Shown here in pieces: positions 42,280-50,688 of a stretch of DNA of 64,000 nucleotides (positions within the stretch are counted from its first letter, which is position 1; every line of letters begins with the position of its first letter). The notes beneath the pieces were generated by a model. The model did no database searches, had not been told where the DNA came from, and was given only the letters and a program-made list of their open reading frames with translations. Made by a program: the position numbers and the translations under genes. The stretch spans positions 1,984,001 to 2,048,000 of the forward strand of contig CAVZIT010000004.1 of the NCBI GenBank assembly GCA_963775445.1, given 5' to 3'. The DNA is from Dokdonella_A sp963775445 (GTDB taxonomy: Bacteria > Pseudomonadota > Gammaproteobacteria > Xanthomonadales > Rhodanobacteraceae).

Positions 42280-43449
42280 TCAGAATGCGTTGATGCCGGT
42301 CACCTCGCGGCCGACCACGAGTTGGTGCACGGATTCTGTGCCCTCGTAGGTGATCACCGATTCAAGGTTCAGGGCGTGCCGGATCGGGCAGTGTTCGGTC
42401 GTGATTCCGGCGCCGCCGAGGATGTCGCGCGCCTCGCGCGCGATGTCGATCGCCATGCGCACATTGTTCCATTTGGCCAGCGATACCTGCGTTGGCTGCA
42501 TCCTGCCTGCATCCTTCAAGCGCCCGAGCTGCAGAGACAGCAACTGCGCGAGCGTGATACGCCGCGCCATGTCGGCGAGCTTGAGCTGAATCAGCTGCTT
42601 CGACGCAACCGGCTTCTCGAACAGGATGCGTTCCTTTGCGTAGTCATTGGCCTCGCGGAAGCAGGCGATCGCCGCGCCGATCGGTCCCCATGTGATGCCG
42701 TAACGTGCCTGCGTCAGGCAACCGAGCGGACCTTTCAGGCCAACCACATTCGGCAAACGATTCGCATCCGGGACGCGCACATTGTCAAAGTACAGTGCCG
42801 AGGTAACCGATGCGCGCAGGCTCATCTTCTTGTGTATTTCCTGCGCGGTGAAACCGGGCATGTCTTTTTCGACCACGAAGCCCTGGATGCCATCGTCGGT
42901 CTTTGCCCAGACGATCGCGATATGCGCCAGATTGCCGTTGGTTATCCACATCTTGGCGCCGTTCAAGATCCAGTCCCCGCCGTCCTTTCTTGCATTGGTC
43001 TTCATGTTCGCCGGATCGGAGCCACCCTGCGGTTCGGTCAGGCCGAAGCAACCGATGATCTGACCCCGCGCCATATCCGGCAGCCAGCGTTGGCGTTGCT
43101 CCTCCGCGCCGTAGGCGTAGATCGGATACATGCACAACGACGACTGCACCGAAGCGAAGCTGCGTATTCCCGAATCGCCACGCTCGAGTTCTTGGCATAC
43201 CAGGCCATAGCTGACCCCGTTCATCCCGGCGCAGCCGTATTCTTCGGGCAGCGAGGAACCAAGCAGCCCAAGCGCCGCCATTTCCGGTATCAGTTCGGTC
43301 GGGAACCGGGCCTTGTCGAAACAATCGCCGATGATCGGCAGGACGCGCTCATCGGTAAAACGCGCAACGGTGTCCTGCACCATGCGCTCCTCGTCGCTGA
43401 GCAGGGAGCGAGTGTCGTACAGATCAGTCGGGTCGAGAGGGCTTGCCAT
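42280..43449 (-). CDS. gcdH: Glutaryl-CoA dehydrogenase (acyl-CoA dehydrogenase family)
   Basis: A 389-residue flavoenzyme from the ATG at 43449; the frame is open another 143 codons upstream, antisense to the deacetylase gene. It has the N-terminal ACAD helices, GCFGLTEPQGGSDP (FAD and substrate loop), WILNGAKMWITNG, KMSLRASVTSALYFDNVRVP, QLIQLKLADM and the C-terminal YEGTESVHQLVVGREVTGINAF, where the Glu is the catalytic base. The EGTxxVHxLxxGRxxTG ending and the Arg before Ala-Ser fit glutaryl-CoA dehydrogenase, which oxidises and decarboxylates glutaryl-CoA to crotonyl-CoA in lysine and tryptophan breakdown. Confidence 0.9.
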   Translation of the reverse strand: MASPLDPTDLYDTRSLLSDEERMVQDTVARFTDERVLPIIGDCFDKARFPTELIPEMAALGLLGSSLPEEYGCAGMNGVSYGLVCQELERGDSGIRSFASVQSSLCMYPIYAYGAEEQRQRWLPDMARGQIIGCFGLTEPQGGSDPANMKTNARKDGGDWILNGAKMWITNGNLAHIAIVWAKTDDGIQGFVVEKDMPGFTAQEIHKKMSLRASVTSALYFDNVRVPDANRLPNVVGLKGPLGCLTQARYGITWGPIGAAIACFREANDYAKERILFEKPVASKQLIQLKLADMARRITLAQLLSLQLGRLKDAGRMQPTQVSLAKWNNVRMAIDIAREARDILGGAGITTEHCPIRHALNLESVITYEGTESVHQLVVGREVTGINAF

Positions 43450-43554
43450 GCGGGTTCCGTCGGCGGTGCAAAGCTCGCTATTGTACCGGGCGCGTGCGTT
43501 TGCAACCATGGCGGTTACTGCACGCAGCCGACATCTATTCCCACTACCCAGCCC

Positions 43555-44394
43555 ATGCGCGTTCCGGTTCTGACTTATCACGCCGCCAACGTCAGCGGCA
43601 ATAATTACGCTGAAAACGATCACGTCGCTTTTGCCGCCGATCTGGCACTCATCGAGGATCTCGGGCTTCGCATCGTTCCATTGCGCCGGGTCGTCGACAA
43701 CCTGATCGGTCGCGCCAATCACGATCTCGCCGGTTGCGTGGCAGTTGCCTGCGACGACGGGACCGACTTCGACTATTTCGATCTCGAACACCCGCAATAC
43801 GGGCGCCAACGCAGCCTGTTCAACAGCCTGCTCGACTTTCGCCGGGACCGCGGCCGCGATGCGCAACCGGCACTGCATCTCACCGCATTCGTTATCGCTT
43901 CGCCCGACGCGCGCCGCCAGATCGATATCGACCGCCTCGGCGGCCAGAATCGCATGCGCGGTACCTGGTGGCGCCCGGCGCAGTCATCCGGTCTTGTCTC
44001 GATCGAGAATCACAGTTGGGACCACAACCATCCCGCGCTTGTCGAAGCCGGCTTCGACGACATGCCACGCGGCTCGTTTCTAGCTGTCAACAACGAAATG
44101 CGTGCCGACGCCGAAATCGCACAGGCATCGTATTACCTCAACGCGCGACTCGCGCCGCATCGGGTGAGTCTTTTCTGCTACCCATTCGGTCATGTGAACG
44201 ACTATCTGCATCTCGAATACCTGCCCGAACGAGTCGCCGAACACGGCATCCAGGCCGCCTTCAGCGACGGCGCCGAACCGATACACGAAGGCAGCGACCG
44301 CTGGCTGCTCCCGCGCTACATCTGTGGCTGGCACTGGACGTCGCCCGGCCAACTCGAACGCATCCTGCGCGACGAGACCAGCGATTCATCCTGA
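43555..44394 (+). CDS. Polysaccharide deacetylase (NodB-like) family protein
   Basis: A 279-residue protein from the ATG at 43555. It shows the deacetylase core: VPVLTYHAANVSG, a DLALIEDLGLRIVPL strand pair, the catalytic and metal-binding Asp pair in VACDDGTDFDYFD, the metal H-x3-H in SIENHSWDHNHPAL, and FCYPFGHVNDYL. No signal peptide is visible, so it may be cytoplasmic or part of the group acting on small N-acetyl sugars. The frame is open far upstream (from 41683) only because it runs antisense to gcdH and the GNAT gene. It is divergent from gcdH with 105 bases between them. Confidence 0.83.
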   Translation: MRVPVLTYHAANVSGNNYAENDHVAFAADLALIEDLGLRIVPLRRVVDNLIGRANHDLAGCVAVACDDGTDFDYFDLEHPQYGRQRSLFNSLLDFRRDRGRDAQPALHLTAFVIASPDARRQIDIDRLGGQNRMRGTWWRPAQSSGLVSIENHSWDHNHPALVEAGFDDMPRGSFLAVNNEMRADAEIAQASYYLNARLAPHRVSLFCYPFGHVNDYLHLEYLPERVAEHGIQAAFSDGAEPIHEGSDRWLLPRYICGWHWTSPGQLERILRDETSDSS

Positions 44395-44431
44395 TCTTGC
44401 GCGGGAGAGATTCATGAGCATCGCCGGCCGT

Positions 44432-44932
44432 TCAAAACGGCCCGAGCGCGTTTGCACGAGCCGTCAGCACCTCTCGGCGTGATGGATCCAGTGGCCCGTT
44501 CCAACGGACCAGAAGCTTGTCATGTTCGGTTGGAATGAATCCGGCCTGGAGATCGACCTCCCAGGCTCTCGCATCGCCGCAATAGCCGAAAAAAGCGTCG
44601 CAACGATCAGCAAATTTCGCAAAACCGAAGCGCAGGGTTTGCAGGAGCAAGCCGCCCGCCGAGGTAACGGCCGCGCGTTGCGCCTCATCCATATGAGCGA
44701 AAGCACGCCCGTCGGTGCAGCCGCCACCGACCAGCCAGATGTCGCCCGACGGTTTGAAATGCACATATGAAGCCGGGATGAAACAACCGTCAGCATCGCG
44801 ATACAGCGCCACCACGTGATGCGGAAACGTCGGCACGCTCTGCCGATATTTGCGCTGGAAAATCGCCTCGGCAAATGCCGCGCCGGCATCGACCTCGGTG
44901 ACGATGATGAACTCTTCGAGCGTTACGCCCAT
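44432..44932 (-). CDS. Conserved-looking protein of unknown function
   Basis: A 166-residue cytosolic protein with no family I recognise. It begins MGVTLEEFIIVTEVD, has PHHVVALYRDADGCFIPASYVHFKPSGDIWLVGGGCTDGRAFAHM in the middle, and TLRFGFAKFADRCDAFFGYCGDARAWEVDLQAGFIPTEHDKLLVRW near the end. The alternating strand/helix layout and the final FxxxG-AR-WE-D--AGF pattern are faintly GNAT-like, but the acetyl-CoA loop is missing. Codon usage matches neighbours. Single gene, convergent with the deacetylase gene. Confidence 0.7.
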   Translation of the reverse strand: MGVTLEEFIIVTEVDAGAAFAEAIFQRKYRQSVPTFPHHVVALYRDADGCFIPASYVHFKPSGDIWLVGGGCTDGRAFAHMDEAQRAAVTSAGGLLLQTLRFGFAKFADRCDAFFGYCGDARAWEVDLQAGFIPTEHDKLLVRWNGPLDPSRREVLTARANALGPF

Positions 44933-45042
44933 GACGGTTTGCGGTGCACGGAAATGTGGAACATATCAGTCTCGCCAAGGCCCGGAAACCGGCGCGTCGT
45001 GCTGCGATCGCACCATCATGTGTGACTGGAACACGTAGCTCG

Positions 45043-46005
45043 TCACGCGCCCGATTTGGCGCAACAGCGTCGGTAGAGCGCACGCGCGTCGCTCTCCGCC
45101 TGCTGAATCTGCGCGTTGGTGAGCGAGGATTGTTCGAGCCGATCGATCATGCCGCGAAGCGAGTCTGGGGCGGGACTTGCCAGACGCAAGGTCAAAGCGA
45201 GCATCAGCGCCCGCTGCAAATCCGGCCGCACCAGAGATGTCCTCTGACCGGTGCTCGCATACGCAGCCGCTTGAATCGCGTCGGTATCGCCGGTCTCGAT
45301 AAGGCGGTCAAGCTCGATCCGTTCCATCTCGCGCAATTCGAGCAGCCGATCAGTGTTGCGCAACAACTCCGCGTCGTCGATTTGCAGCTCGCTGCGTGCC
45401 AGATCGAGAATCATGCTGCGATCATGCTGTTCCAGCGACACGCGAGCCCAGTCCAGGCGCTGCTCGATCTGCGCCGGCGTCAGCGCCTTGCAGACATCAA
45501 ACTGGTCCTGTATTTGCCGCAGTCGGTCTGCGCGATACTCCGCGGGGGAGCTGATTCCTGTCGGCCGCTCCCAACCGGGATGTTCCTTGCGAATGTTCTG
45601 TTCGGACTTCACGTCGCGTTGATAATTGTCCTCGACGTCCTTCGTTTTGTCGTCCTTGGCTTGCGCGTCGTAATTGACGCAGCCATTGAACCTGAAAAAC
45701 AGCACATCCGATGCGGACGCATCGCCGCTGCGGGCGCGGCGCTCCAGTGTGGGCAGCGCAGCGAGAAACGCCTGCCCGTCAAGCGTCGAAACGTCCGCGG
45801 GAAGTCTTACAGCGGGAGCAGTTACCGGGGCGCGGTGGTTCGTGGATTGTGGACGCTTCGGTTTCTCCATCGCCAGCGCGCGCGGCATCGCCGCAGCATT
45901 CGCCGTCGGCGCCAAGTGACTGGAATTGACCGAACCGCTTCGGTATCCGACCCACGCAACACTGCCGAGCGCCAGCACGATCAGAATCGTACGCAGAGCG
46001 CTCAT
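45043..46005 (-). CDS. Membrane-anchored protein of unknown function (paralog 2 of a tandem pair)
   Basis: 320 residues from the ATG at 46005, which overlaps the upstream paralog's stop (ATGA). A single N-terminal TM segment (TILIVLALGSVAWVGYR) is followed by a linker and a helical domain. Two cysteine-containing regions stand out (FFRFNGCVNYD, FDVCKALTPAQ), as does a terminal ALYRRCCAKSGA. The helical middle has TPR/Sel1-like spacing (AAALPTLERRARSGDASASDVLFFRF). It resembles the upstream protein in overall layout and in the Cys-Cys tail, but I know no family for either. Probably periplasmic. Confidence 0.7.
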   Translation of the reverse strand: MSALRTILIVLALGSVAWVGYRSGSVNSSHLAPTANAAAMPRALAMEKPKRPQSTNHRAPVTAPAVRLPADVSTLDGQAFLAALPTLERRARSGDASASDVLFFRFNGCVNYDAQAKDDKTKDVEDNYQRDVKSEQNIRKEHPGWERPTGISSPAEYRADRLRQIQDQFDVCKALTPAQIEQRLDWARVSLEQHDRSMILDLARSELQIDDAELLRNTDRLLELREMERIELDRLIETGDTDAIQAAAYASTGQRTSLVRPDLQRALMLALTLRLASPAPDSLRGMIDRLEQSSLTNAQIQQAESDARALYRRCCAKSGA

Positions 46006-47084
46006 CCCCGAGCCTCGCAACAACTTCGATACAGCTCGTCGCCGATGCGACTCGCCTGCGCCTTTTGCTGCGCGTCGAGTGACGCGCCGGCATCGCGCAG
46101 CAGGCTGTCGATGTAAGTCGTCGTGTTCGTTCCGTACCAGATCGTCTCCATGAAATTCCCATTCATCCACGGCAACTGCGAAAGAGGAACCTGCATCATG
46201 TGCGAGGCGGCCGAAAAATACGCGTAGGCGTAAAACGGATCGGGTTCGGCCGCGAATCCCTTGAGCAGCGTGTTGCCGATCGCCAGCAGAGCGCGCGGAT
46301 CGCCCGCGTCGCGATCACGTGCGAGTGCGGCGAGCGCGAGTGCGCGCTCATGTCCGAGCGCATCCAGCCGGTCGAGCCGCGCATGCGCGAGCACCTGCTG
46401 CCAGTAACCAAGACCGGCTTCGTGATCGCCGAGTTCGACCGCGCGCGTCGCCCCATCATAAGCCGGGTCGGGAACGAATCCGTAAGCGGGATAGGAAACC
46501 GCAGGTACCCCCGTGCACTCGTCGACCTGCTGCTGATCGCGCTTGAGCACCTCGGCGTATGCCTTGTCCGTCGGCGGATCGGCTGGACGCGCGATGTCCA
46601 CACCGTGCTTCTTGGCAAAATCGACCAGTTGATCGACGATCTGGCCCTGAAATTCCAGGCTGAATGCAGTCTGCTTTTCGGCCTGCTTCGCGAGTGCCGC
46701 AGCGCTTTTGGGAGGCTTGAACCAGCGGCACTTGCGGTAGCCCTCGGCAAGCGCCTCGGCCGCAGCAGCGTCACCGGCGTTCGCGAGCCGAGTGAGCTCG
46801 TCGATGTTCGCTCCAAACGGCCCAAGAGGCAGCGGATTCGCGACCGACTTCTGAGCCGTTGGCGCACCCAACGGCACGTGCTGCTTCAGCGAGACTTCAA
46901 AAGGATCGCTGCGATGCGCAGGCGGGTGAATGCGCGAGCGGGATAGTGGCTTCGTCGCGCTCGGCACGTTGAAACTCCGCGTCCCCTCCATCGAACGCGC
47001 AATCCATCGCGCACCAAAAAAAACCACGATCGCCATGGCCGCGAGTGCGAACCACTGAGTGAAACGTCGGGACATTCGATTCAT
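46002..47084 (-). CDS. Membrane-anchored protein of unknown function (paralog 1 of a tandem pair)
   Basis: A 360-residue protein with one N-terminal TM segment (WFALAAMAIVVFFGARWIA) and a long linker. Its helical domain has Sel1/TPR-like units (IDELTRLANAGDAAAAEALAEGYRKCRWF, GDPRALLAIGNTLLKGFAAEPDPFYAYAYFSAA). It ends DELYRSCCEARG, matching the ALYRRCC end of the next gene's product. Its ATG overlaps the 5'-nucleotidase stop by four bases and its stop overlaps the next start by four, so it is the third gene of a tight operon. Function unknown; the paired cysteines could form disulfides in the periplasm. Confidence 0.72.
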   Translation of the reverse strand: MNRMSRRFTQWFALAAMAIVVFFGARWIARSMEGTRSFNVPSATKPLSRSRIHPPAHRSDPFEVSLKQHVPLGAPTAQKSVANPLPLGPFGANIDELTRLANAGDAAAAEALAEGYRKCRWFKPPKSAAALAKQAEKQTAFSLEFQGQIVDQLVDFAKKHGVDIARPADPPTDKAYAEVLKRDQQQVDECTGVPAVSYPAYGFVPDPAYDGATRAVELGDHEAGLGYWQQVLAHARLDRLDALGHERALALAALARDRDAGDPRALLAIGNTLLKGFAAEPDPFYAYAYFSAASHMMQVPLSQLPWMNGNFMETIWYGTNTTTYIDSLLRDAGASLDAQQKAQASRIGDELYRSCCEARG

Positions 47085-48052
47085 TTCTTCTGATTCAAGG
47101 CACCTGAATTTCGCGGCACATGACCGGTCGCGACATGCTTTCTGGCCGAATCGGTGTTGACGGTCGAATCATCGAAGAAGATATCGGCGCCGAACGCTTC
47201 GAGAAACGGTCCCTTGTCGCGGCCGCCGAGAAACAACGCTTCGTCGATGCGTACGCCCCAGCGCCTCAACGTCAGGATTACGCGCTTGTGCGCCGGAGCC
47301 GAGCGTGCCGTGACGAGGGCGGTGCGAATCGGTGATCGATCCACCGGAAACGCGGCCTGGATGCGATGCAGCGCATCCAGGAACGCGCGGAATGGCCCGA
47401 CCGGCAGCGGCTCGTCCGCATGCTCGACCTCGTTGCGATGAAACGCATCGATGCCTTGCTCGCTCGACAGGCGTTCGCCTTCGTCGCCGAACACGACCGC
47501 ATCGCCGTCAAAGGCAATGCGCAATTCCTCACTCTGCTTCGACGGCGCTTTTGACGGAAGAATCGTGGCCGCGGCGATGCCGTTCGCCAGCGCACGCCCG
47601 ACATCTTCCGGGTTGGCCGACAGGAACAACCCGGCGCCGAACGGATGCACGTAAGGAGCGGTCGGCGCACCATTGGTGAATGCGGCGCGGACGATCGACA
47701 GGCCGTAATGCTCGATCGCGTTGAAAATCCGCAGACCCGTGTCGGCGGAATTGCGCGACAGCAGGATCACTTCCACGCGCGGCGCCTCGGGAAGGAGGCT
47801 GTTGAGCCGCAACAGTTTTTGCACGAGCGGAAAGGCGATGCCCGGAGCCAACAGTTCGTCCTCGTGCGCGATCTGGTAGCGGGAGTAAGCGTCGAGTCCC
47901 TCGTCCTCGAACAGCGCATGGCTCTCGGTCAGGTCGAACAGAGCACGGGAGGAAATCGCGACGACCAGCACATCCCCGGGCTCGCGCACGCAAGCGCCGG
48001 TGCCGGCGTCTTCGTGCGTCGCCGTTTCCGCGCTTTCAGTCATCGAATCCAT
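47081..48052 (-). CDS. 5'-nucleotidase (PF06189-type)
   Basis: About 323 residues; start uncertain among closely spaced ATG/TTG codons at 48043-48058, all inside the end of the protease gene. It has VVAISSRALFDLTESHALFEDEGLDAYSRYQ, LNSLLPEAPRVEVILLSRNSADTGLRIFNAIEHYGLSIVRAAFTNGA, LFLSANPEDVGRAL, RIAFDGDAVVFGDEGE and IFFDDSTVN. This is the cytosolic 5'-nucleotidase family with HAD-like Asp motifs (AFDGDAV is the nucleophile region). It dephosphorylates nucleoside monophosphates. The setting, between an exported protease and two anchored unknown proteins, is unusual for a cytosolic enzyme. Confidence 0.88.
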   Translation of the reverse strand: MDSMTESAETATHEDAGTGACVREPGDVLVVAISSRALFDLTESHALFEDEGLDAYSRYQIAHEDELLAPGIAFPLVQKLLRLNSLLPEAPRVEVILLSRNSADTGLRIFNAIEHYGLSIVRAAFTNGAPTAPYVHPFGAGLFLSANPEDVGRALANGIAAATILPSKAPSKQSEELRIAFDGDAVVFGDEGERLSSEQGIDAFHRNEVEHADEPLPVGPFRAFLDALHRIQAAFPVDRSPIRTALVTARSAPAHKRVILTLRRWGVRIDEALFLGGRDKGPFLEAFGADIFFDDSTVNTDSARKHVATGHVPRNSGALNQKK

Positions 48053-49541
48053 CGGCAAGCAGCGTGTCGGCGAGTTGCACCGCCGCCCAGGCGTCGAGGC
48101 GTCCGTAGCCCACCTGATAGTTCGGCCAGTCGTTGATGGTCAGACCACCGCAGCCGGAGTTGTAAGGATCAGTGACGCCGTTGGTCTGGGCGGTCTCGCG
48201 CAGAATCTGGGCGACGCGCTCGGGATCGCCCTTCAGCGCAGGGTTCATCGACAGCACCAATGCGACCGCGCCGGCGACATGAGGCGTGGCCATGCTGGTG
48301 CCGCTATAGACGGCATAGCTGTTGACCGGGACCGACGATCGAACATTGACGCCGGGCGCGGAGACGTCCGGGCGAATCATTTCGACGCCGATTACCGGAC
48401 CGCGACTCGAGAACGAGGCCAGTCGATCGTTTCTGTCCGTAGCACCAACGACGAAACTCGCATCGTAGATCGCGGGCGGGCCGGTGATCGTGCTGCAACT
48501 CGGACCGTCGTTCGCTGCGGCCGCAGCAAAGAAGATGCCGCCAGCGACCACGTTGTCAACCGCCGCCTCGATCTCGTCCCCTGCAGTGCAGCCTTCGCTC
48601 GGCGGGCATGTCCACGAATTGCTGACCACATCCGGCGCAAGGTCGGGATCGGGATTCTGACCCGCCAGATCGGTTGGCGCCAGCATCCATTGCATGCACT
48701 CGATGTAACGTGCCGGCGTCCCGTTACCGTCGTCCATGTTGCGGCAACCGATCCATTTGGCAGCGGGAGCGACGCCGATCTGATTGGTGTCGCCATCGTC
48801 GCCGGCAAAGGTTCCGGCGGTGTGCGAACCATGTCCATAGTCGTCGCATGGGAACGGCGAATCGTTGCCGCACGAATTCCCGCTCGAATCGTGGATCGCA
48901 TCGTGCCAGTTGTAATTGTGATCGGCCTCGAAACCATCCCATCCGCGGTACTGCGGTTCGAGCGCTGGATGGTCCCATTGGTAGCCCGTGTCTTCGCCGC
49001 CGATCACGACACCTTGTCCCCTGTCGCCGGCAGCCCATGCCAGCGGCGCGTTGATCTGCTGCACGCCCCATTCCACGGCTTGCGGCTGCTCGGGCGACTT
49101 GCCAGGCGTTTCCGGTCGCGGCAGGTGCGCCGATATACGTGGGTTGGCGACGATGCGCGTTACATCGCTGCGCCGCGCAAGGTCGGCGAGATCGCTCGGT
49201 GCAACACGCGCCTCGATCACATTGGCTACCCAGTAATCACGATGCGCGATTCCGCGCGCGTCAAGCCAGTCGCGCACCGCGCGTTGCTCGGTATCGCTTC
49301 GCGCGCGCAACGCGCTCACCAATTCGCGGCGGCGCAGGCGGTAATCGGCCGCAGGATTCAGCGGCGCCAACACGGGCGTCGCCTGATCCGGAAACACGAT
49401 CAATGCATCGGCGGCGCCATATTCCGCCGCTGCAGCAAGCAACGATCGATCGACATCGGCGGCAACCGCGCTACCGACACCGGCAAGCCCCGCGAGTGAC
49501 ATGGAAATCAGGGAAAGCGCATGGACCTTGCCAATGTACAT
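48036..49541 (-). CDS. Secreted S8 (subtilisin-like) peptidase with a DGFDD tail
   Basis: About 501 residues from the ATG at 49541. A signal peptide (LSLISMSLAGLAGVGSAVAA) is followed by an I9-like propeptide region (about 40-140) and the subtilase domain. The catalytic Asp184 lies in IGGEDTGYQWDHP, His237 in DDYGHGSHTAG and Ser416 in YSGTSMATPHVAG, and the oxyanion Asn is near AAAANDG. Cysteines around 224-232, 311-318 and 349 probably pair, as in secreted enzymes. It ends LADTLLADGFDD, similar to the S53 and DUF1501 tails. It heads a four-gene overlapping operon. Confidence 0.92.
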   Translation of the reverse strand: MYIGKVHALSLISMSLAGLAGVGSAVAADVDRSLLAAAAEYGAADALIVFPDQATPVLAPLNPAADYRLRRRELVSALRARSDTEQRAVRDWLDARGIAHRDYWVANVIEARVAPSDLADLARRSDVTRIVANPRISAHLPRPETPGKSPEQPQAVEWGVQQINAPLAWAAGDRGQGVVIGGEDTGYQWDHPALEPQYRGWDGFEADHNYNWHDAIHDSSGNSCGNDSPFPCDDYGHGSHTAGTFAGDDGDTNQIGVAPAAKWIGCRNMDDGNGTPARYIECMQWMLAPTDLAGQNPDPDLAPDVVSNSWTCPPSEGCTAGDEIEAAVDNVVAGGIFFAAAAANDGPSCSTITGPPAIYDASFVVGATDRNDRLASFSSRGPVIGVEMIRPDVSAPGVNVRSSVPVNSYAVYSGTSMATPHVAGAVALVLSMNPALKGDPERVAQILRETAQTNGVTDPYNSGCGGLTINDWPNYQVGYGRLDAWAAVQLADTLLADGFDD

Positions 49542-49646
49542 TGGGATAAATCCTTCGGAGCTTCGTGAAGCGCTCACTATAATGCTTTCAGGCCAACTTA
49601 ACGCCGATGGCGATACGCTTGGGCGGATTTTACGAACGGCGTCGAG

Positions 49647-50585
49647 GTGATGCGAACGCAGTTGCGGACAGGCTGGCGGATCCTGAAACGGACCGCGAGC
49701 GGATTCAGCGATGACGAATTGATGACACGCGCTGCGGCGCTGGCATTCTATTCGGTCATGTCGTTCGCGCCGCTCCTGGTGCTGCTGATCTGGATTGCGG
49801 CTTCACTCGGCGGTGCGTGGCAGGCGCGAATCGTTTCGAGCCTCAACGGCCTGCTCGGCCCACGCGCGTCCGAGGCAGTCCATCTGGTCCTTGCCAATGC
49901 CGATGCGCGTCCGGGGATCGGCAACTGGGCCGGCCTGATCGGCCTTGCGGTGACGCTGATCAGCGCATCAGCCGTGTTCGCCCAGTTGCAGAATTCAATC
50001 AATCACGTGTGGGGTTTGCGCGCCAGTCCTCGCCATGCGTGGCTCGGGTGGTTGCGCACGCGCATGCACGCGCTGGGTCTGATTGCCTCGATTGGATTCC
50101 TGATGGTCGTCTCGCTCGCTGCGAGTGCGCTGATCGCGGTATTCGTCCCGGGCGACTCGCTGCTCTGGCGTGTGCTGGAAGCGGCCATTTCATTCACGAT
50201 CTTCATCTTCGTGTTCGCCGGCATGTTCAAGGTGTTGCCGGACGCACGCATCGACTGGAGCGACGCGCTGTATGGCGCATTGCTGACCGCGATCCTGTTC
50301 ACGGCGGGCAAGTTCGCAATCGGCATCTATCTGGATCACAGCAAGGTCGGCGGCGCCTACGGTTCGGCCGGCGGCATCGTCGTGCTGTTGGTCTGGGTGT
50401 ATTACTCCTCGCTGATCCTCCTGCTCGGCGCGGAATTGACCGAGGCGCTGGCCAATGCGCGTGGTAGCCCGATCCAGCCAAGCTCGCATGCGACATTGCT
50501 GAATCCGGCGACCATGGCTTTCGCGCCGAATGCCAATTCGGCGCCTGATCCTGACGATTGCGTACGAGCCGCTATCGACACCTGA
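49647..50585 (+). CDS. YihY/BrkB family inner-membrane protein
   Basis: A 312-residue protein with about six TM segments. It opens with the family's short amphipathic start (WRILKRTASGFSDDELMTRAAALAFYSVMSFAPLLVLLIWIAA) and has NHVWGLRASPRHAWLGWLRTRMHALGLIASIGFLMVVSLAASA, VFKVLPDARIDWSDALYGALLTAILFTAGKFAIGIYLDHSKVGGAYGSAGGIVVLLVWVYYSSLILLLGAELTEAL; the last two stretches are diagnostic. A GTG (49647) directly precedes an ATG (49650), and either may be the start. Often mis-annotated as ribonuclease BN; the molecular role is unknown. Confidence 0.92.
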   Translation: MMRTQLRTGWRILKRTASGFSDDELMTRAAALAFYSVMSFAPLLVLLIWIAASLGGAWQARIVSSLNGLLGPRASEAVHLVLANADARPGIGNWAGLIGLAVTLISASAVFAQLQNSINHVWGLRASPRHAWLGWLRTRMHALGLIASIGFLMVVSLAASALIAVFVPGDSLLWRVLEAAISFTIFIFVFAGMFKVLPDARIDWSDALYGALLTAILFTAGKFAIGIYLDHSKVGGAYGSAGGIVVLLVWVYYSSLILLLGAELTEALANARGSPIQPSSHATLLNPATMAFAPNANSAPDPDDCVRAAIDT

Positions 50586-50688
50586 AACTTCACGTAGCCC
50601 GGAAATCAAGCGTCGGTGACGTTGAGCGTACGATAGGTGCCTCACCACAGGGGCCGGAGCGTCACCCTCTGCTCGGGCACGACAAACG

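Noticed and set aside
41683..43554. Open frame on the + strand of more than 600 codons, continuous with the deacetylase gene
   Set aside because: It is antisense to the GNAT gene and gcdH, both of which have complete family motifs. Its translation is His/Arg-rich with no family features, as expected from GC-rich antisense sequence.
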